A stretch of DNA of 64,000 nucleotides, from positions 1 to 64,000 of the forward strand of contig CAYTFU010000005.1 of NCBI GenBank assembly GCA_964437185.1, read 5' to 3'. Origin of the DNA: UBA10103 sp964437185. GTDB lineage: Bacteria; Patescibacteriota; Minisyncoccia; Phycocordibacterales; UBA2100. The notes beneath the pieces are model-generated. The model did not search any database, was not told the origin of the DNA, and saw only the letters and a program-made list of their open reading frames with translations. Both the position numbers and the translations under genes were made by a program. Each line of letters opens with the position of its first letter. Within the stretch, counting starts at the first letter, position 1. This document shows positions 7,781 to 16,402 of the stretch, piece by piece.

Positions 7781-7786
7781 CTTGTA

Positions 7787-7815
7787 AGTTTAACATGCTA
7801 ACATGTGTTTGTCAA
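7787..7815 (-). promoter_or_regulatory. Promoter TTGACA-N17-TAAACT for 6994-7482
   Basis: On the - strand, consensus -35 TTGACA (7815-7810) and -10 TAAACT (7792-7787) are separated by exactly 17 nt. The same spacing and -35 recur upstream of several orphan genes in the window. Confidence 0.65.
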
Positions 7816-7849
7816 GTGAAATATGGCGAATTGTGGACATTTTTGGGGG

Positions 7850-7855
7850 TATAAT
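7850..7855 (+). promoter_or_regulatory. TATAAT box of the DedA gene
   Basis: A perfect TATAAT lies 7 nt before the ATG at 7863, implying a leaderless or near-leaderless transcript. Confidence 0.6.
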
Positions 7856-7862
7856 CCTCCAA

Positions 7863-8483
7863 ATGCCTGAAATATCACTTACCGTCCTCGTCCAATTCTT
7901 CGGCTACCCCGGCCTCTTCACCGCAGTATTTCTGGAATCGGGCCTCCCGATCGGTTTTTTCCTTCCCGGCGCCTCGATGCTTTTTACGGCCGGACTTCTC
8001 GCATCGCAGGGATTTTTCAATATTTGGATTCTCATTCCCCTCCTCACGCTCGGCGCGATTTTGGGAGACAACGCGGGCTACTGGCTTGGAGCAAAGCTCG
8101 GCGTGCGACTTTTCCTTCGTCCTGATTCTCGATTTTTTCATCACGCGCATTTGGCGCGCGCGAAGGAATTTTACGAGAAGCACGGCATGCTCGCGATAGT
8201 GCTTGCGCGCTTTGTGCCTATCGTGCGCACCTTTACTCCGATTGTCGCGGGCATTGTGCGAATGAATTACCGCACTTTCATCATGTACAACATCGTGGGC
8301 GCGCTCTCGTGGGCTTCGGGCGTTACGTACATTGGGTACCTGCTCGGCGAAAAGATTCCCGGCGTAGAAAAATATCTCTCCCCCATTCTTCTCGGCATCA
8401 TCGTGCTCACCTGCATCCCGCTCGGTGTGCAATTGTGGAAAAATTGGAAATCTCCCACACCGCCCACTACACCACTTGCCTAA
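7863..8483 (+). CDS. DedA / SNARE-associated family membrane protein
   Basis: A 206-aa integral membrane protein with about five hydrophobic segments. Family features are FLESGLPIGFFLPGASMLFTAGLLA near residues 24-48, the GDNAGYWLGAKLG motif (about 76-88), and RFVPIVRTFTPIVAGIVRMNYRTFIMYN (about 119-146) with the conserved Arg and Gly. DedA proteins are thought to act as lipid scramblases or transporters and to help maintain membrane potential. Start ATG 7863 directly follows a TATAAT box. It stands alone between opposing genes. Confidence 0.92.
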   Translation: MPEISLTVLVQFFGYPGLFTAVFLESGLPIGFFLPGASMLFTAGLLASQGFFNIWILIPLLTLGAILGDNAGYWLGAKLGVRLFLRPDSRFFHHAHLARAKEFYEKHGMLAIVLARFVPIVRTFTPIVAGIVRMNYRTFIMYNIVGALSWASGVTYIGYLLGEKIPGVEKYLSPILLGIIVLTCIPLGVQLWKNWKSPTPPTTPLA

Positions 8484-8490
8484 GACGCGT

Positions 8491-9306
8491 TTACCCTTTG
8501 AAGCCTTGGCGTAAGAGGGCGAGGCCACCCCAGAGTCCGCCTTCGTCTTTGAGTGTCGAGTGAACGATCTCAGGTACCGAGGAAAATTTCTTCATAATGC
8601 GCTTCACGTGCGTCGCCACGCTCTCGACGGGAATTCCTATTTCGTTGAACATAGAACCTCCGAGCACTACGCGGTCGGGCGACCAGTGGAGAATGCTGTT
8701 GTGCACACCGACCGCAGTTATTTTGGCGAGTTCCTCCCACACAGGATCATCTTTTGCGACTTCTTTTGGCGGCTTGCCAAATCTTTTTGAGATCACGGTA
8801 CCCGAAATCAAATCTTCAAGCGTTTGCACGCCATCTGCATCAAGGTATTGCCCTCCCATTTCTGCGCGACCGCGGTCAATCGCCCCGCCGATGATTCGGA
8901 CGCCGTTTACACCCGTCGAGACTGTCATATAGAAAACGACCGGAGCGCCCATGCCCGCACCATACACGGCCTCGCCAAGTCCCACCTGCGCCGTATCGTT
9001 TTCAAGAAAGACCCGCGTCGATAGCGCTTTTTCGATATCACCGGCAAGTTCGTGGCCTACCCATTGCGGAAGGTGTCGCGCCTCGCCAATGGTGCGTTTG
9101 TTGTCGGAAAGTGGGCCGGGGACGCCGATTGCGATAGCCTCAATCGCACGATTACCGGCCGTCTGCCGCACCGCGTCGCAAAAGCGCGTAATGCCTTCGC
9201 GGTAATCTTGCGACGTATCAAATTTGCTCGGCGCATCGTACTGTTCGAGACTCGCACAACCTGCGATGCGCGTCTTGCTGCCCCCTATGTCGGCGACGAT
9301 ATACAT
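8491..9306 (-). CDS. ROK-family sugar kinase
   Basis: A 271-aa kinase of the ROK family: N-terminal phosphate-binding DIGGSKTRIAG (residues 5-15), AIGVPGPL, LENDTAQVGLGEAVYGAG with the catalytic Asp (about 104) and a glycine-rich STGVNGVRIIGG. The usual ROK zinc cluster (CxCGxxGC) is absent, leaving AEMGGQYLDADGVQTLEDL without cysteines. Probably phosphorylates glucose or another hexose. It is directly downstream of the hexose-phosphate isomerase (3-nt gap), pointing to entry of glucose released by the GH15/GH57 enzymes. Confidence 0.85.
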   Translation of the reverse strand: MYIVADIGGSKTRIAGCASLEQYDAPSKFDTSQDYREGITRFCDAVRQTAGNRAIEAIAIGVPGPLSDNKRTIGEARHLPQWVGHELAGDIEKALSTRVFLENDTAQVGLGEAVYGAGMGAPVVFYMTVSTGVNGVRIIGGAIDRGRAEMGGQYLDADGVQTLEDLISGTVISKRFGKPPKEVAKDDPVWEELAKITAVGVHNSILHWSPDRVVLGGSMFNEIGIPVESVATHVKRIMKKFSSVPEIVHSTLKDEGGLWGGLALLRQGFKG

Positions 9307-9309
9307 GAC

Positions 9310-10290
9310 TCACTGCGCAATGCGCTTCTTAAATTCCGCAACCAACGGCGTCTCAGGATTCGGAACGCCGTAATCATTTGCGAGCGTGAAAGACACCCAA
9401 TCGGCGAGAATTGCAGAATTGAGCGCTTTTTCAAATCCCGTTTTCCCCGCAAGCGCAATTTTCTCCACCGGAATCCCGCGCTCACCGAGAATTTCCGCCG
9501 CCACCTTCATCCGTTCAACAACGCGCGGGTGGTCACTAAAATCCTGCAAGAAAAGCGCGTGCATATTGCCCGAAATGGAGCGCGTGGAATCCGCGACATC
9601 AAAGCCCGAAAGCTCATTGTGGCAGAGCTCGGGGAAGACGTTGCAAAATGCGGGAATCTTCGATGTCTCGTTGAACTTTATTTTCCAAATGTAGGAGATC
9701 GGCACGTTCGCCGCCGATGAATAAATGAGGGGTACTTTGCCGCGAAGCGCTGCCGCGAGGCGCTCCCCCTCCGCCTTTCCGACCGTCGGATCGACGCGCT
9801 TGCCGGACGCGCGAATCGAATCTTCGAGCATAGGATTACTCATGAGGCGCGCCATAGCGATCATGGAGTAGCCGACCGCCATGCGCGGCTGAAGGCCCGT
9901 CTGCGGAATAAGGATGAGCGGCGCGCGATGTTCGCGAGCAAATTCCGCGAGCTTCCCTCCCGTCGTCGCGGCAACGACCGGCAATCTCCGCTCAAGCGCA
10001 GTGCGCGCCGCATCGAGCGTTTCCTCCGTCGTCCCTGAATAAGAACTCAAAATCACGAGCGTATCCCGCGCCTGATCGGGCGCCACATCGGGAAGACTGT
10101 AGTCTCGATGAATCTCAATATTTGAAACCGCTCCAAAACGCTTGATGAGCCACGCACCCAAGTGCGACCCACCCATTCCTGCAACAATATAATGTTTAAA
10201 TGGCCGGAGCGTTTCTCCCCTCTCGACCTCCGGTACCCAATCAAACTGCGCGCTGAATTTTGCAAGCGTATCTCCAATCATGACCGGCAT
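9310..10290 (-). CDS. Bifunctional phosphoglucose/phosphomannose isomerase (SIS domain)
   Basis: A 326-aa two-SIS-domain protein: HYIVAGMGGSHLGAWLIK, LVILSSYSGTTEETL and the C-terminal isomerase segment FPELCHNELSGF with the catalytic Glu/His. It interconverts glucose-6-P, fructose-6-P and mannose-6-P. Start ATG 10290 is preceded by GGAGAG at 8 nt; ATG 10281 is possible. It lies between the ROK kinase and the GH15-GH57-GT4 genes, so it links glucan breakdown to glycolysis. Confidence 0.88.
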   Translation of the reverse strand: MPVMIGDTLAKFSAQFDWVPEVERGETLRPFKHYIVAGMGGSHLGAWLIKRFGAVSNIEIHRDYSLPDVAPDQARDTLVILSSYSGTTEETLDAARTALERRLPVVAATTGGKLAEFAREHRAPLILIPQTGLQPRMAVGYSMIAMARLMSNPMLEDSIRASGKRVDPTVGKAEGERLAAALRGKVPLIYSSAANVPISYIWKIKFNETSKIPAFCNVFPELCHNELSGFDVADSTRSISGNMHALFLQDFSDHPRVVERMKVAAEILGERGIPVEKIALAGKTGFEKALNSAILADWVSFTLANDYGVPNPETPLVAEFKKRIAQ

Positions 10291-10305
10291 TGTAACATCT
10301 CTCCG

Positions 10306-10386
10306 CCGCATCGATGAATGCGCTATTGTATCGATGCGGCATAAGGGGCCGTAGTCCCAAATAACTATCTTGTTATTTGTGAACGG
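10306..10386 (+). repeat. Two-hairpin repeat, left copy
   Basis: First hairpin: CCGCATCGAT, 14-nt loop, ATCGATGCGG. After exactly 9 nt comes a second hairpin CCGT...CAAATAAC-6 nt-GTTATTTG...ACGG (10349-10386). An inverted copy sits at 15843-15918. Stems are preserved despite base changes. It lies between the GH15 stop and the isomerase gene. Confidence 0.75.
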
Positions 10387-10389
10387 ACC

Positions 10390-12375
10390 CTAAGGCGTAG
10401 GGTTGCAGTTGGCGCTAATACCCAACTCCTCAACCCGATCTAAATACTTAACGACCGCGGCCACATATGAGGCATGCGCCCATGTGAGCGGCGCCGCGCA
10501 CACCTGCTCGCCAGTATTTGGGTTGAGCTGCTCGGAAAGCACGCCAGAAGGTTGTGCGTGCCGGACAACCCAGCTAAATATTTCGCGCACACGATCAAGA
10601 TCGGATTCTGTTCGCGCATTCGCGATGAGGTACTCTGCATAAAAGAGCGTTGTGAGTACCCACGGATTGCCCGTCGATGCACCCGGCACACGATAATAGT
10701 CGTCGTTTTCAAAACGCGCGATGCCGCCGATCGACACGCCGTGACTCAAAACCTCAACGCTTTTTTCAAACGCACGGGCAAGTTTTGGGTCGCCGGGCGG
10801 GAGCAGGCCGAAGGCGAAGACTCCGTAAACGCTCGAAATGTCGATAGTTTTGTCGTACACGAGCGATCCGTCTTTCCAATTGACGAGCTTCACAAACGTG
10901 CCGAGTTGATCATCCCAAAGATATTTTAGGACAGCATCCCGTATTTCTGAGGCAGCGTGGCGATATCGAGTCTCGTGCGACTCTTTACCTAATATTTTTG
11001 ACATCTCGGCTGCGGCGATAAGCGCGCCATACACCGTCGCGGCTGTAAAGGTGGAACATCCGCGCAGTCGCTCCCACAAATCGTACGACGGACGAGGCAG
11101 CTTCGTCTGCGGATCGCGATAGTCGACAAGAAAATCCGCCGGACGTTCGACCAGAAGGTTGTAGTTGGATTCTAGAAATTCGAGGTTGCGGCTGTGCTTG
11201 TAGTGTTCCAAGAGCGCGTAGACGACGAGTGCCGTTTCATCTTCTTGGATCGGCAATTGCGGATGACCGTCGCGAATCCAGGGGTGCCACGACGAACCGA
11301 GCGATTTGTCCGGCAAATACTTGTGCATGAGGTACCCCTCTTTTGTTATGACGTCTTTGCAAAATTCGAAAAAGCGTTTTGCGACGGCGCCCTCCCCGGC
11401 CATGTCGAGCGACATCGCCACGTACGCGCCGTCGCGCGGCCACACATAACTATACGTATCGAGCCCATACTGCATCATGTCTGAATCGGTGGACGCGATG
11501 ATGCCACCGTCTTTGTCGACGTGCGCGCGGATGTACATGAGCGAGCGGCGGAAAAGCGCTACGTGCTCTTTTGAGAGTCCGTAAAATTTCCAATCGTACG
11601 CATGCACCCACGCACGCCAAAACGCGGTCGTGGTGCGAAGCAAATGCTCCGGCATCTTTTTTACGACCACCTGATTGAGCTCATGCGCCTCAGGGATTGA
11701 CTGCGCTGCGACCATCCAGTAATGACACGTGCGCGATTGCCCGCCTGCGTAGCGAGCATAGAGACCGATGATGGAATCCGCCGGGCCGTGTTCTATCGGA
11801 TTTTTGGAGAGCACGCCATCATCCCCATCGCGATACGTCCCTTCGAGACCAGCGAAATTTACGCGCCCCGTCGCATAATCTTCAAACGGCACGCCGTCGA
11901 GGAGTGCGCGTATGAGAAACACCCGATGCCCCTTGTAGTGGATCAGTGAGTGCGACCCGGGGTCGAAATATGCCGTATCGCTGCCGTGCGATTTGTAAAT
12001 CTCAAACTCATGCCCGAAATACAGTTTGATATCCCTCGATTCCTCCGAAGTATTGGTGACAACGACACGGCGTACAAATACGGGCCGCTCGTTGTATACG
12101 GTGTCGGTAAGCGCGAGATCGACGCCGAGTTTTCTATTTCGCGCAATGACCGAGCTCACAAGCGCTTCCTCCTCGCAAGAAATATTGATCTCCCAATCGG
12201 CATCTTGCGACAGCCAACTAATTTTTCCGTCGACCCACACACCGAGACGATGAAGGTAGTGTCCTCGCACGTGATCCTCGAGTCCGACATGCGGATAGTA
12301 AATGTCTCGCACCTCGGCATGCTTATCGAGCGCGATGCACAGCTCGCCGTTTGATAAGACAATTGAGCGCGACAT
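10390..12375 (-). CDS. GH15 glucoamylase-like glucan hydrolase
   Basis: A 661-aa cytoplasmic (no signal peptide) protein with an N-terminal beta-sandwich (about 1-250) and an alpha/alpha-barrel GH15 domain. Catalytic-region features are YSYVWPRDGAYVAMSLDMAG, the general acid in LPIQEDETALVVYAL (about 385) and the C-terminal LSEQLNPNTGE with the likely base Glu615. It releases glucose from alpha-glucans or trehalose-type substrates. The GH57 gene lies 1 nt upstream and the isomerase and ROK kinase downstream, indicating an intracellular glucan module. Confidence 0.93.
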   Translation of the reverse strand: MSRSIVLSNGELCIALDKHAEVRDIYYPHVGLEDHVRGHYLHRLGVWVDGKISWLSQDADWEINISCEEEALVSSVIARNRKLGVDLALTDTVYNERPVFVRRVVVTNTSEESRDIKLYFGHEFEIYKSHGSDTAYFDPGSHSLIHYKGHRVFLIRALLDGVPFEDYATGRVNFAGLEGTYRDGDDGVLSKNPIEHGPADSIIGLYARYAGGQSRTCHYWMVAAQSIPEAHELNQVVVKKMPEHLLRTTTAFWRAWVHAYDWKFYGLSKEHVALFRRSLMYIRAHVDKDGGIIASTDSDMMQYGLDTYSYVWPRDGAYVAMSLDMAGEGAVAKRFFEFCKDVITKEGYLMHKYLPDKSLGSSWHPWIRDGHPQLPIQEDETALVVYALLEHYKHSRNLEFLESNYNLLVERPADFLVDYRDPQTKLPRPSYDLWERLRGCSTFTAATVYGALIAAAEMSKILGKESHETRYRHAASEIRDAVLKYLWDDQLGTFVKLVNWKDGSLVYDKTIDISSVYGVFAFGLLPPGDPKLARAFEKSVEVLSHGVSIGGIARFENDDYYRVPGASTGNPWVLTTLFYAEYLIANARTESDLDRVREIFSWVVRHAQPSGVLSEQLNPNTGEQVCAAPLTWAHASYVAAVVKYLDRVEELGISANCNPTP

Positions 12376-12376
12376 A

Positions 12377-13573
12377 TCACCCTGCCGGCTTCGCCACGCG
12401 AAGGCGGAGGTCGGAAAGCGCGTTCATGTACGCGATGTACGCATCGTAGGGCGATTCATACGGAGAAAAATACGCATGCACGTCGCCATCGGCAAACCAC
12501 TTCGTACACATGTAGTAGAAGTGATCGGAGGTCTGAAGCTTGCGCCAGTCATCGAGCAATTTGTGATCGTTGGCGCGCAAAACGTCGTTTTCGAGCGCGT
12601 ACACATTTTCGATTGCCGCGCGCTGCATCGGATTGCCTACCCACGCCGTCAAATCGCGATCGGTGTCTGCCCACGTAAGAATGTGCGGCACATCCACCTC
12701 ATCGCGCGGATCGTACGAAGCGATGACCTCTGATGGGGTTTTGAAATCGATGCCAGGATTATACGAAAGTTGTCGAGGCAGATTTTCAAGAAAGTGAAAA
12801 ATCCCCGTGTCTTCCCACTGATGCTCGCCAAACGTTTCGTAATCCATGAAGAGGTTGACCGTATCGCCATCGGCCTCACCCAGCCACGCACCAAACTTTT
12901 CGGTCGTAAGCGGCCACTCGGCCCAATCGCGCGAAGAAAAACGGAACGCGACGTCGTCGGACAACCTATAATTTTTGAGGAGGAGCCGCGTGTTCTCTGC
13001 ACCACTCGGCTTGTATACATAATTCGGACTTCTCCACCCAAGTACCGGATCCCATCCCTCCGCGATGACACCCGCGTATCCGCTGCGATCCGCCCACTGC
13101 CCCAAATCATTTCTGTATGAGAGCTCGGTGTTGCGAAACACGCGCGGGCGAACACCGAAAAGTCGGCGGATAATATCACGGTGCTTGGTGACCTGCTGTT
13201 CAAACTCAAGAGGAGAGTAAAAAAACGCGAGACTGTGGTAATAGGTCTCGCCCAACACCTCCGCCCTCCCGGTGTCTACCACTTTTTTGAATAGCTCGAT
13301 AACCTCGGGAGTGTGACGCTCCATCTGTTCAAGCGCGATACCCGAAAAGGAGAAACTCACCTTAAACTCCGGATGGCGATTCAATAGATCGAGTATGAGC
13401 CGTGTCGCCGGAATGTACGATTTTCGGGCAACCTTTTCCAAAACCTTCCGATTATTGAGATCGCTTTCGCCGCGATCATTGAAATACTCGGCATCGTTGC
13501 CGACGTCAAAAATGCGGTACCGCTTTACGCGATACGGTTGGTGCACTTGAAAATAAAAACAAACTGACTTCAT
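12377..13573 (-). CDS. GH57 family alpha-glucan hydrolase
   Basis: A 398-aa (beta/alpha)7-barrel glycosidase with GH57 motifs: FQVHQPYR near the N-terminus (HQP), GETYYHSLAFFYSPLEF, nucleophile region VFRNTELSYRND and acid region LFMDYETFGEHQW. GH57 enzymes act as alpha-amylases, amylopullulanases or branching enzymes; motif reading alone does not decide. No signal peptide, so cytoplasmic glycogen or maltodextrin turnover is likely. Its stop is 1 nt from the GH15 start, so the two are co-transcribed, with the GT4 gene 66 nt upstream. Confidence 0.92.
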   Translation of the reverse strand: MKSVCFYFQVHQPYRVKRYRIFDVGNDAEYFNDRGESDLNNRKVLEKVARKSYIPATRLILDLLNRHPEFKVSFSFSGIALEQMERHTPEVIELFKKVVDTGRAEVLGETYYHSLAFFYSPLEFEQQVTKHRDIIRRLFGVRPRVFRNTELSYRNDLGQWADRSGYAGVIAEGWDPVLGWRSPNYVYKPSGAENTRLLLKNYRLSDDVAFRFSSRDWAEWPLTTEKFGAWLGEADGDTVNLFMDYETFGEHQWEDTGIFHFLENLPRQLSYNPGIDFKTPSEVIASYDPRDEVDVPHILTWADTDRDLTAWVGNPMQRAAIENVYALENDVLRANDHKLLDDWRKLQTSDHFYYMCTKWFADGDVHAYFSPYESPYDAYIAYMNALSDLRLRVAKPAG

Positions 13574-13639
13574 GATTTTTCAGTTTTTGACTCCGCCCAA
13601 TGTTGTGCGAACATAGACATTCTACCACCTCCAATCATC

Positions 13640-14860
13640 TCATTGGGTGAGGTCTTGCACAATGGTGTTGACTTTGAGAGCCGCGTCGGTCCAGGTGAGC
13701 CGATCTGCCTCGCGCGATGCGTTTTCGGAGAGCGTTTGGCGCAACCCAGGGTGGCCGACAACCGAAAGGATTTGATTTGCCATTTCTTCGACATCCCAGA
13801 AATCGACTTTAAGCGCGTGCTTTACGACTTCAGAAACTCCAGACTGCTTCGACATCAACACTGGCGTGCCGAGCTTCATGGCTTCCAGCGCCGTGAGACC
13901 AAAGGGCTCCGATACCGAAGGCATCACGAAAAGATCCGCGACAGAATATACTTCGTGCCTCTCCTCGCCTTCAAGAAAACCGGTAAAAAAGACCTGCCCT
14001 GCAATGCCGAGCTCTGCCGCAAGGTTCATCATTTGATTTTCCATATCTCCCGAACCGGAAAGAATGAACAGCACCTTGGGGTCGTGTTCGGCCACACGCT
14101 TGGCGACTCGCAAGAAATAATCCGGCCCTTTCTGCAGCGTCACACGGCCGATGAAAAGCACCATTTTGTACCCGCGCGCTTTGAGCGCCCGCAAGCGCGG
14201 CAGCGCGCCACTTCCTTTTGCGGGGGTGGTGGATTCATCGATTCCGTTGTAAATGACGCGCACTTTTTCTTCCGGTATGCCGTACTCGCGCACAATAATT
14301 CCTTTCGTTAATTCTGATACAGCAATCACGCGATCTGCATACTCCATTCCTTCCTTTTCGATTCGGTAGACGTCGGGATTTACGCCCGCAGAGCCTCCGC
14401 ATCTGTCAAACTCGGTTGCGTGCACATGCACGATGAGTGGCTTGCCGGAAACGCGCTTGGCCTCCATTCCAGCTCCAAAAGATAGCCAGTCGTGCGCGTG
14501 GATCACATCAAACTGCTCACGCCGCGCGATCCCCGCACCAAGGCTCGCGTACCGCAGCACCTCGCTCATCAAATCCTGGCCGTAAATTGAAATTACCGAT
14601 CGATCACCTCGTACCACATAGCTCTTAGAGGTCACGTAGGGCCGCAAAATGGAGTTTATCGCCACCGATTCGACGCCCTCGATATCGGCAAAAATCATCC
14701 GCGCCCACTGGGTCTGGATATCGAGCTTCTTTGGCATGACGAAAAGCACATCGAGTCCGATGTTCGAGAGTGCGCGCGTGAGACCGAGGCATGCGACACC
14801 GAGCCCACCGCTATGGTAGGGCGGAAACTCCCATCCGAACATGAGGACACGCTTTTTCAT
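13640..14860 (-). CDS. GT4-family glycosyltransferase, glycogen-synthase-like
   Basis: A 406-aa GT-B enzyme. N-terminal MFGWEFPPYHSGGLGVACLGL matches the GGLG loop of starch/glycogen synthase-type GT4/GT5 enzymes; VIHAHDWLSFGAG, VIYNGID, LFIGRVTLQKGPDYFLR and the EPFGLTALEAMKLGTPVL nucleotide-sugar motif (catalytic Glu pair) follow. Position with GH57 and GH15 suggests alpha-glucan synthesis, though other acceptors are possible. First gene of the - strand glucan operon; divergent from the HAD phosphatase. Confidence 0.88.
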   Translation of the reverse strand: MKKRVLMFGWEFPPYHSGGLGVACLGLTRALSNIGLDVLFVMPKKLDIQTQWARMIFADIEGVESVAINSILRPYVTSKSYVVRGDRSVISIYGQDLMSEVLRYASLGAGIARREQFDVIHAHDWLSFGAGMEAKRVSGKPLIVHVHATEFDRCGGSAGVNPDVYRIEKEGMEYADRVIAVSELTKGIIVREYGIPEEKVRVIYNGIDESTTPAKGSGALPRLRALKARGYKMVLFIGRVTLQKGPDYFLRVAKRVAEHDPKVLFILSGSGDMENQMMNLAAELGIAGQVFFTGFLEGEERHEVYSVADLFVMPSVSEPFGLTALEAMKLGTPVLMSKQSGVSEVVKHALKVDFWDVEEMANQILSVVGHPGLRQTLSENASREADRLTWTDAALKVNTIVQDLTQ

Positions 14861-14917
14861 TGTTAAAAATTGTTGATGACTGTAGAGATTTTACCATGCG
14901 CATGCTACGCTCCACAC

Positions 14918-15679
14918 ATGATTTGTCCTCGTGTGGTGATATTCGATCTCGACGACACACTCGCAGAGAGTTTTCAGCCGCCGACCGCGCAGATGGTAGA
15001 GAAATTGCATGCATTACTCGATCGAGTGCCCATCGGACTCATGACGGCGGCCGGCCTGCCCCGCATTCGCGAGCAATTTATCGATCATTTGAAAGATTCC
15101 GAGCACATATCGCGCTTCTACATTTTCCCCAATAGCACTGCAGAATGTTATGTATTCAAGGACGGCGAGTGGGGTGTCGCCTACAGCCTCGGCCTTACGC
15201 AAGAGGACCGCGAATTGATCAAAAGAGCCATTACCGATGCCCTCGCTGAGACGGGCATTCTGGGTGAGAGCCCGAAACATGAGCCGCTCATCATCGATCG
15301 CGATGCGCAAATCGCTTTTGCCGCCCTTGGACTTGGCGCTTCCTACGAAGATAAAGCATCCTGGGATCCCGATAGAAAGAAGCGGCTGGCGCTTATTGAT
15401 GTGCTTCTCAAGAAGATTCCGCAATTTGAAATTTTGATGGGCGGCATGACGACTATCGACATCACACACAAAGGGATCAACAAAGCATACGGCGTGAAGT
15501 GGCTTTCGGAAAATCTCGGCATCCCCACGGGCGAAATGATCTTCGTCGGCGACGCACTCTACCCGGGCGGCAACGACAACGTCGTGATCCCGACCGGAAT
15601 CCAAACCCGCGCCGTCACCAACCCGAGCGAAACTCTCCTCGTCATCGACGAACTCCTCACCATCTGCCCGAGCACCTAG
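14918..15679 (+). CDS. HAD-superfamily (IIB-like) phosphatase
   Basis: A 253-aa haloacid-dehalogenase protein: motif I VVIFDLDDTLAES (nucleophile Asp near residue 10), motif II TAAGLPR, a Cof/IIB-type cap (about 85-180) and a C-terminal motif ITHKGINKAYGVKWL followed by FVGDALYPGGNDN (motif IV Asp). It resembles phosphomannomutase/sucrose-phosphatase-like HADs. Substrate is probably a sugar phosphate given its divergence from the glucan operon. ATG 14918 is used because it begins the conserved first strand. Confidence 0.8.
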   Translation: MICPRVVIFDLDDTLAESFQPPTAQMVEKLHALLDRVPIGLMTAAGLPRIREQFIDHLKDSEHISRFYIFPNSTAECYVFKDGEWGVAYSLGLTQEDRELIKRAITDALAETGILGESPKHEPLIIDRDAQIAFAALGLGASYEDKASWDPDRKKRLALIDVLLKKIPQFEILMGGMTTIDITHKGINKAYGVKWLSENLGIPTGEMIFVGDALYPGGNDNVVIPTGIQTRAVTNPSETLLVIDELLTICPST

Positions 15680-15710
15680 CCAACGGTCGCAGCTATCGCT
15701 GCGCTCGGTA

Positions 15711-15772
15711 TGTGCCGGAGGAGAGACTCGGTCACGAATCCTGTATTTGTTGTGTGCCGGAGGAGAGACTCG
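15711..15772 (-). repeat. Direct repeat of the tRNA-Leu(CAA) 3' end
   Basis: The 20-nt + strand string TGTGCCGGAGGAGAGACTCG occurs at 15711-15730 and at 15753-15772; the second is the genuine tRNA tail. Read on the - strand, the extra copy is preceded by ATTCGTGAC, the same nine bases found before the duplicated tail downstream of tRNA-Leu(TAA). It looks like an attachment-site scar. Confidence 0.75.
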
Positions 15773-15835
15773 AACTCTCATGGGTTGCCCCACACGATTT
15801 TGAGTCGTGCGCGTATACCATTTCGCCACTCCGGC
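15755..15835 (-). tRNA. tRNA-Leu (anticodon CAA)
   Basis: Folds as a class II tRNA: 7-bp acceptor GCCGGAG/CTCCGGC, anticodon stem CACGA/TCGTG around loop CTCAAAA, a long variable arm and T-loop GTTCGAGTC. CCA is not encoded. A second copy of its 3' end lies 23 nt downstream. Confidence 0.95.
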
Positions 15836-15842
15836 ATAGAGT

Positions 15843-15918
15843 CCGTTCGCAAATAACCGAAGAGTTATTTGTGATTACGGAATCTTGTGCCGTATCCACT
15901 AAGAGCCCGTGGATACGG
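15843..15918 (-). repeat. Two-hairpin repeat, right copy (inverted)
   Basis: Inverse complement of the layout at 10306-10386: a CCGT/CAAATAAC hairpin (15843-15880), 9-nt spacer, then CCGTATCCAC/GTGGATACGG (15890-15918). The CAAATAAC hairpin matches the left copy at 33 of 40 positions when inverted; the outer hairpin keeps perfect pairing with different bases. Confidence 0.75.
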
Positions 15919-15957
15919 TACTCGCCCTACGCTTCTTAAGCAGAGGACTGCGAGAAA

Positions 15958-16317
15958 TCATACGCGTTTTCTGCCGAATATCCAATATCGTGTTTTCTCC
16001 ACAATCCGATACACGATTCCTGCCAGCTGACGAAACCCGGGCAAGCGCCCGAGCCGCGCGACCACGCGCCACTGAGGGTACTGTTCAAGAATTTTGAGAA
16101 CCCCATCGGCGCCCTTGTACATCTCGCCATGTTCGTCCACCACATGAACATCACACATGGCTTCCTCCTCAGACACTCCCTCCGGCAAAACCCCCTTAGA
16201 AATATCCGCGTGGGCAAAGGAACGACCGCGCGAAGATTTTTCTACCGAATCCATGAGACCCGAACACAAATTGCACACCCCGTCGTAGTACACCGTGATT
16301 TTCGACTGACTCTCCAT
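15958..16317 (-). CDS. DCC-type thiol-disulfide oxidoreductase (DUF393)
   Basis: A 119-aa thioredoxin-like protein with the family signature YYDGVCNLCSG (D-x2-C-x2-C, residues 10-20), FAHADISKG, a central VHVVDEHGEMYKGADGVLKIL and a C-terminal GIVYRIVEKTRYWIFGRK. The family is presumed to carry out thiol-disulfide exchange; the physiological partner is unknown. Start ATG 16317 follows a TACAAT box by 9 nt, consistent with a leaderless transcript, divergent from miaA. Confidence 0.88.
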   Translation of the reverse strand: MESQSKITVYYDGVCNLCSGLMDSVEKSSRGRSFAHADISKGVLPEGVSEEEAMCDVHVVDEHGEMYKGADGVLKILEQYPQWRVVARLGRLPGFRQLAGIVYRIVEKTRYWIFGRKRV

Positions 16318-16402
16318 GGTGGATATTGTACCCCGTGAGATATTCACCGTGAACATCCGCACTCTGTGAGAAATATCTAACGGGGTGTACTATTGCGTCG
16401 CC

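Noticed and set aside
15014..15829. Long open frame opposite the HAD gene and across tRNA-Leu
   Set aside because: It begins in the tRNA and its translation has no domain character; the + strand has clear HAD motifs.
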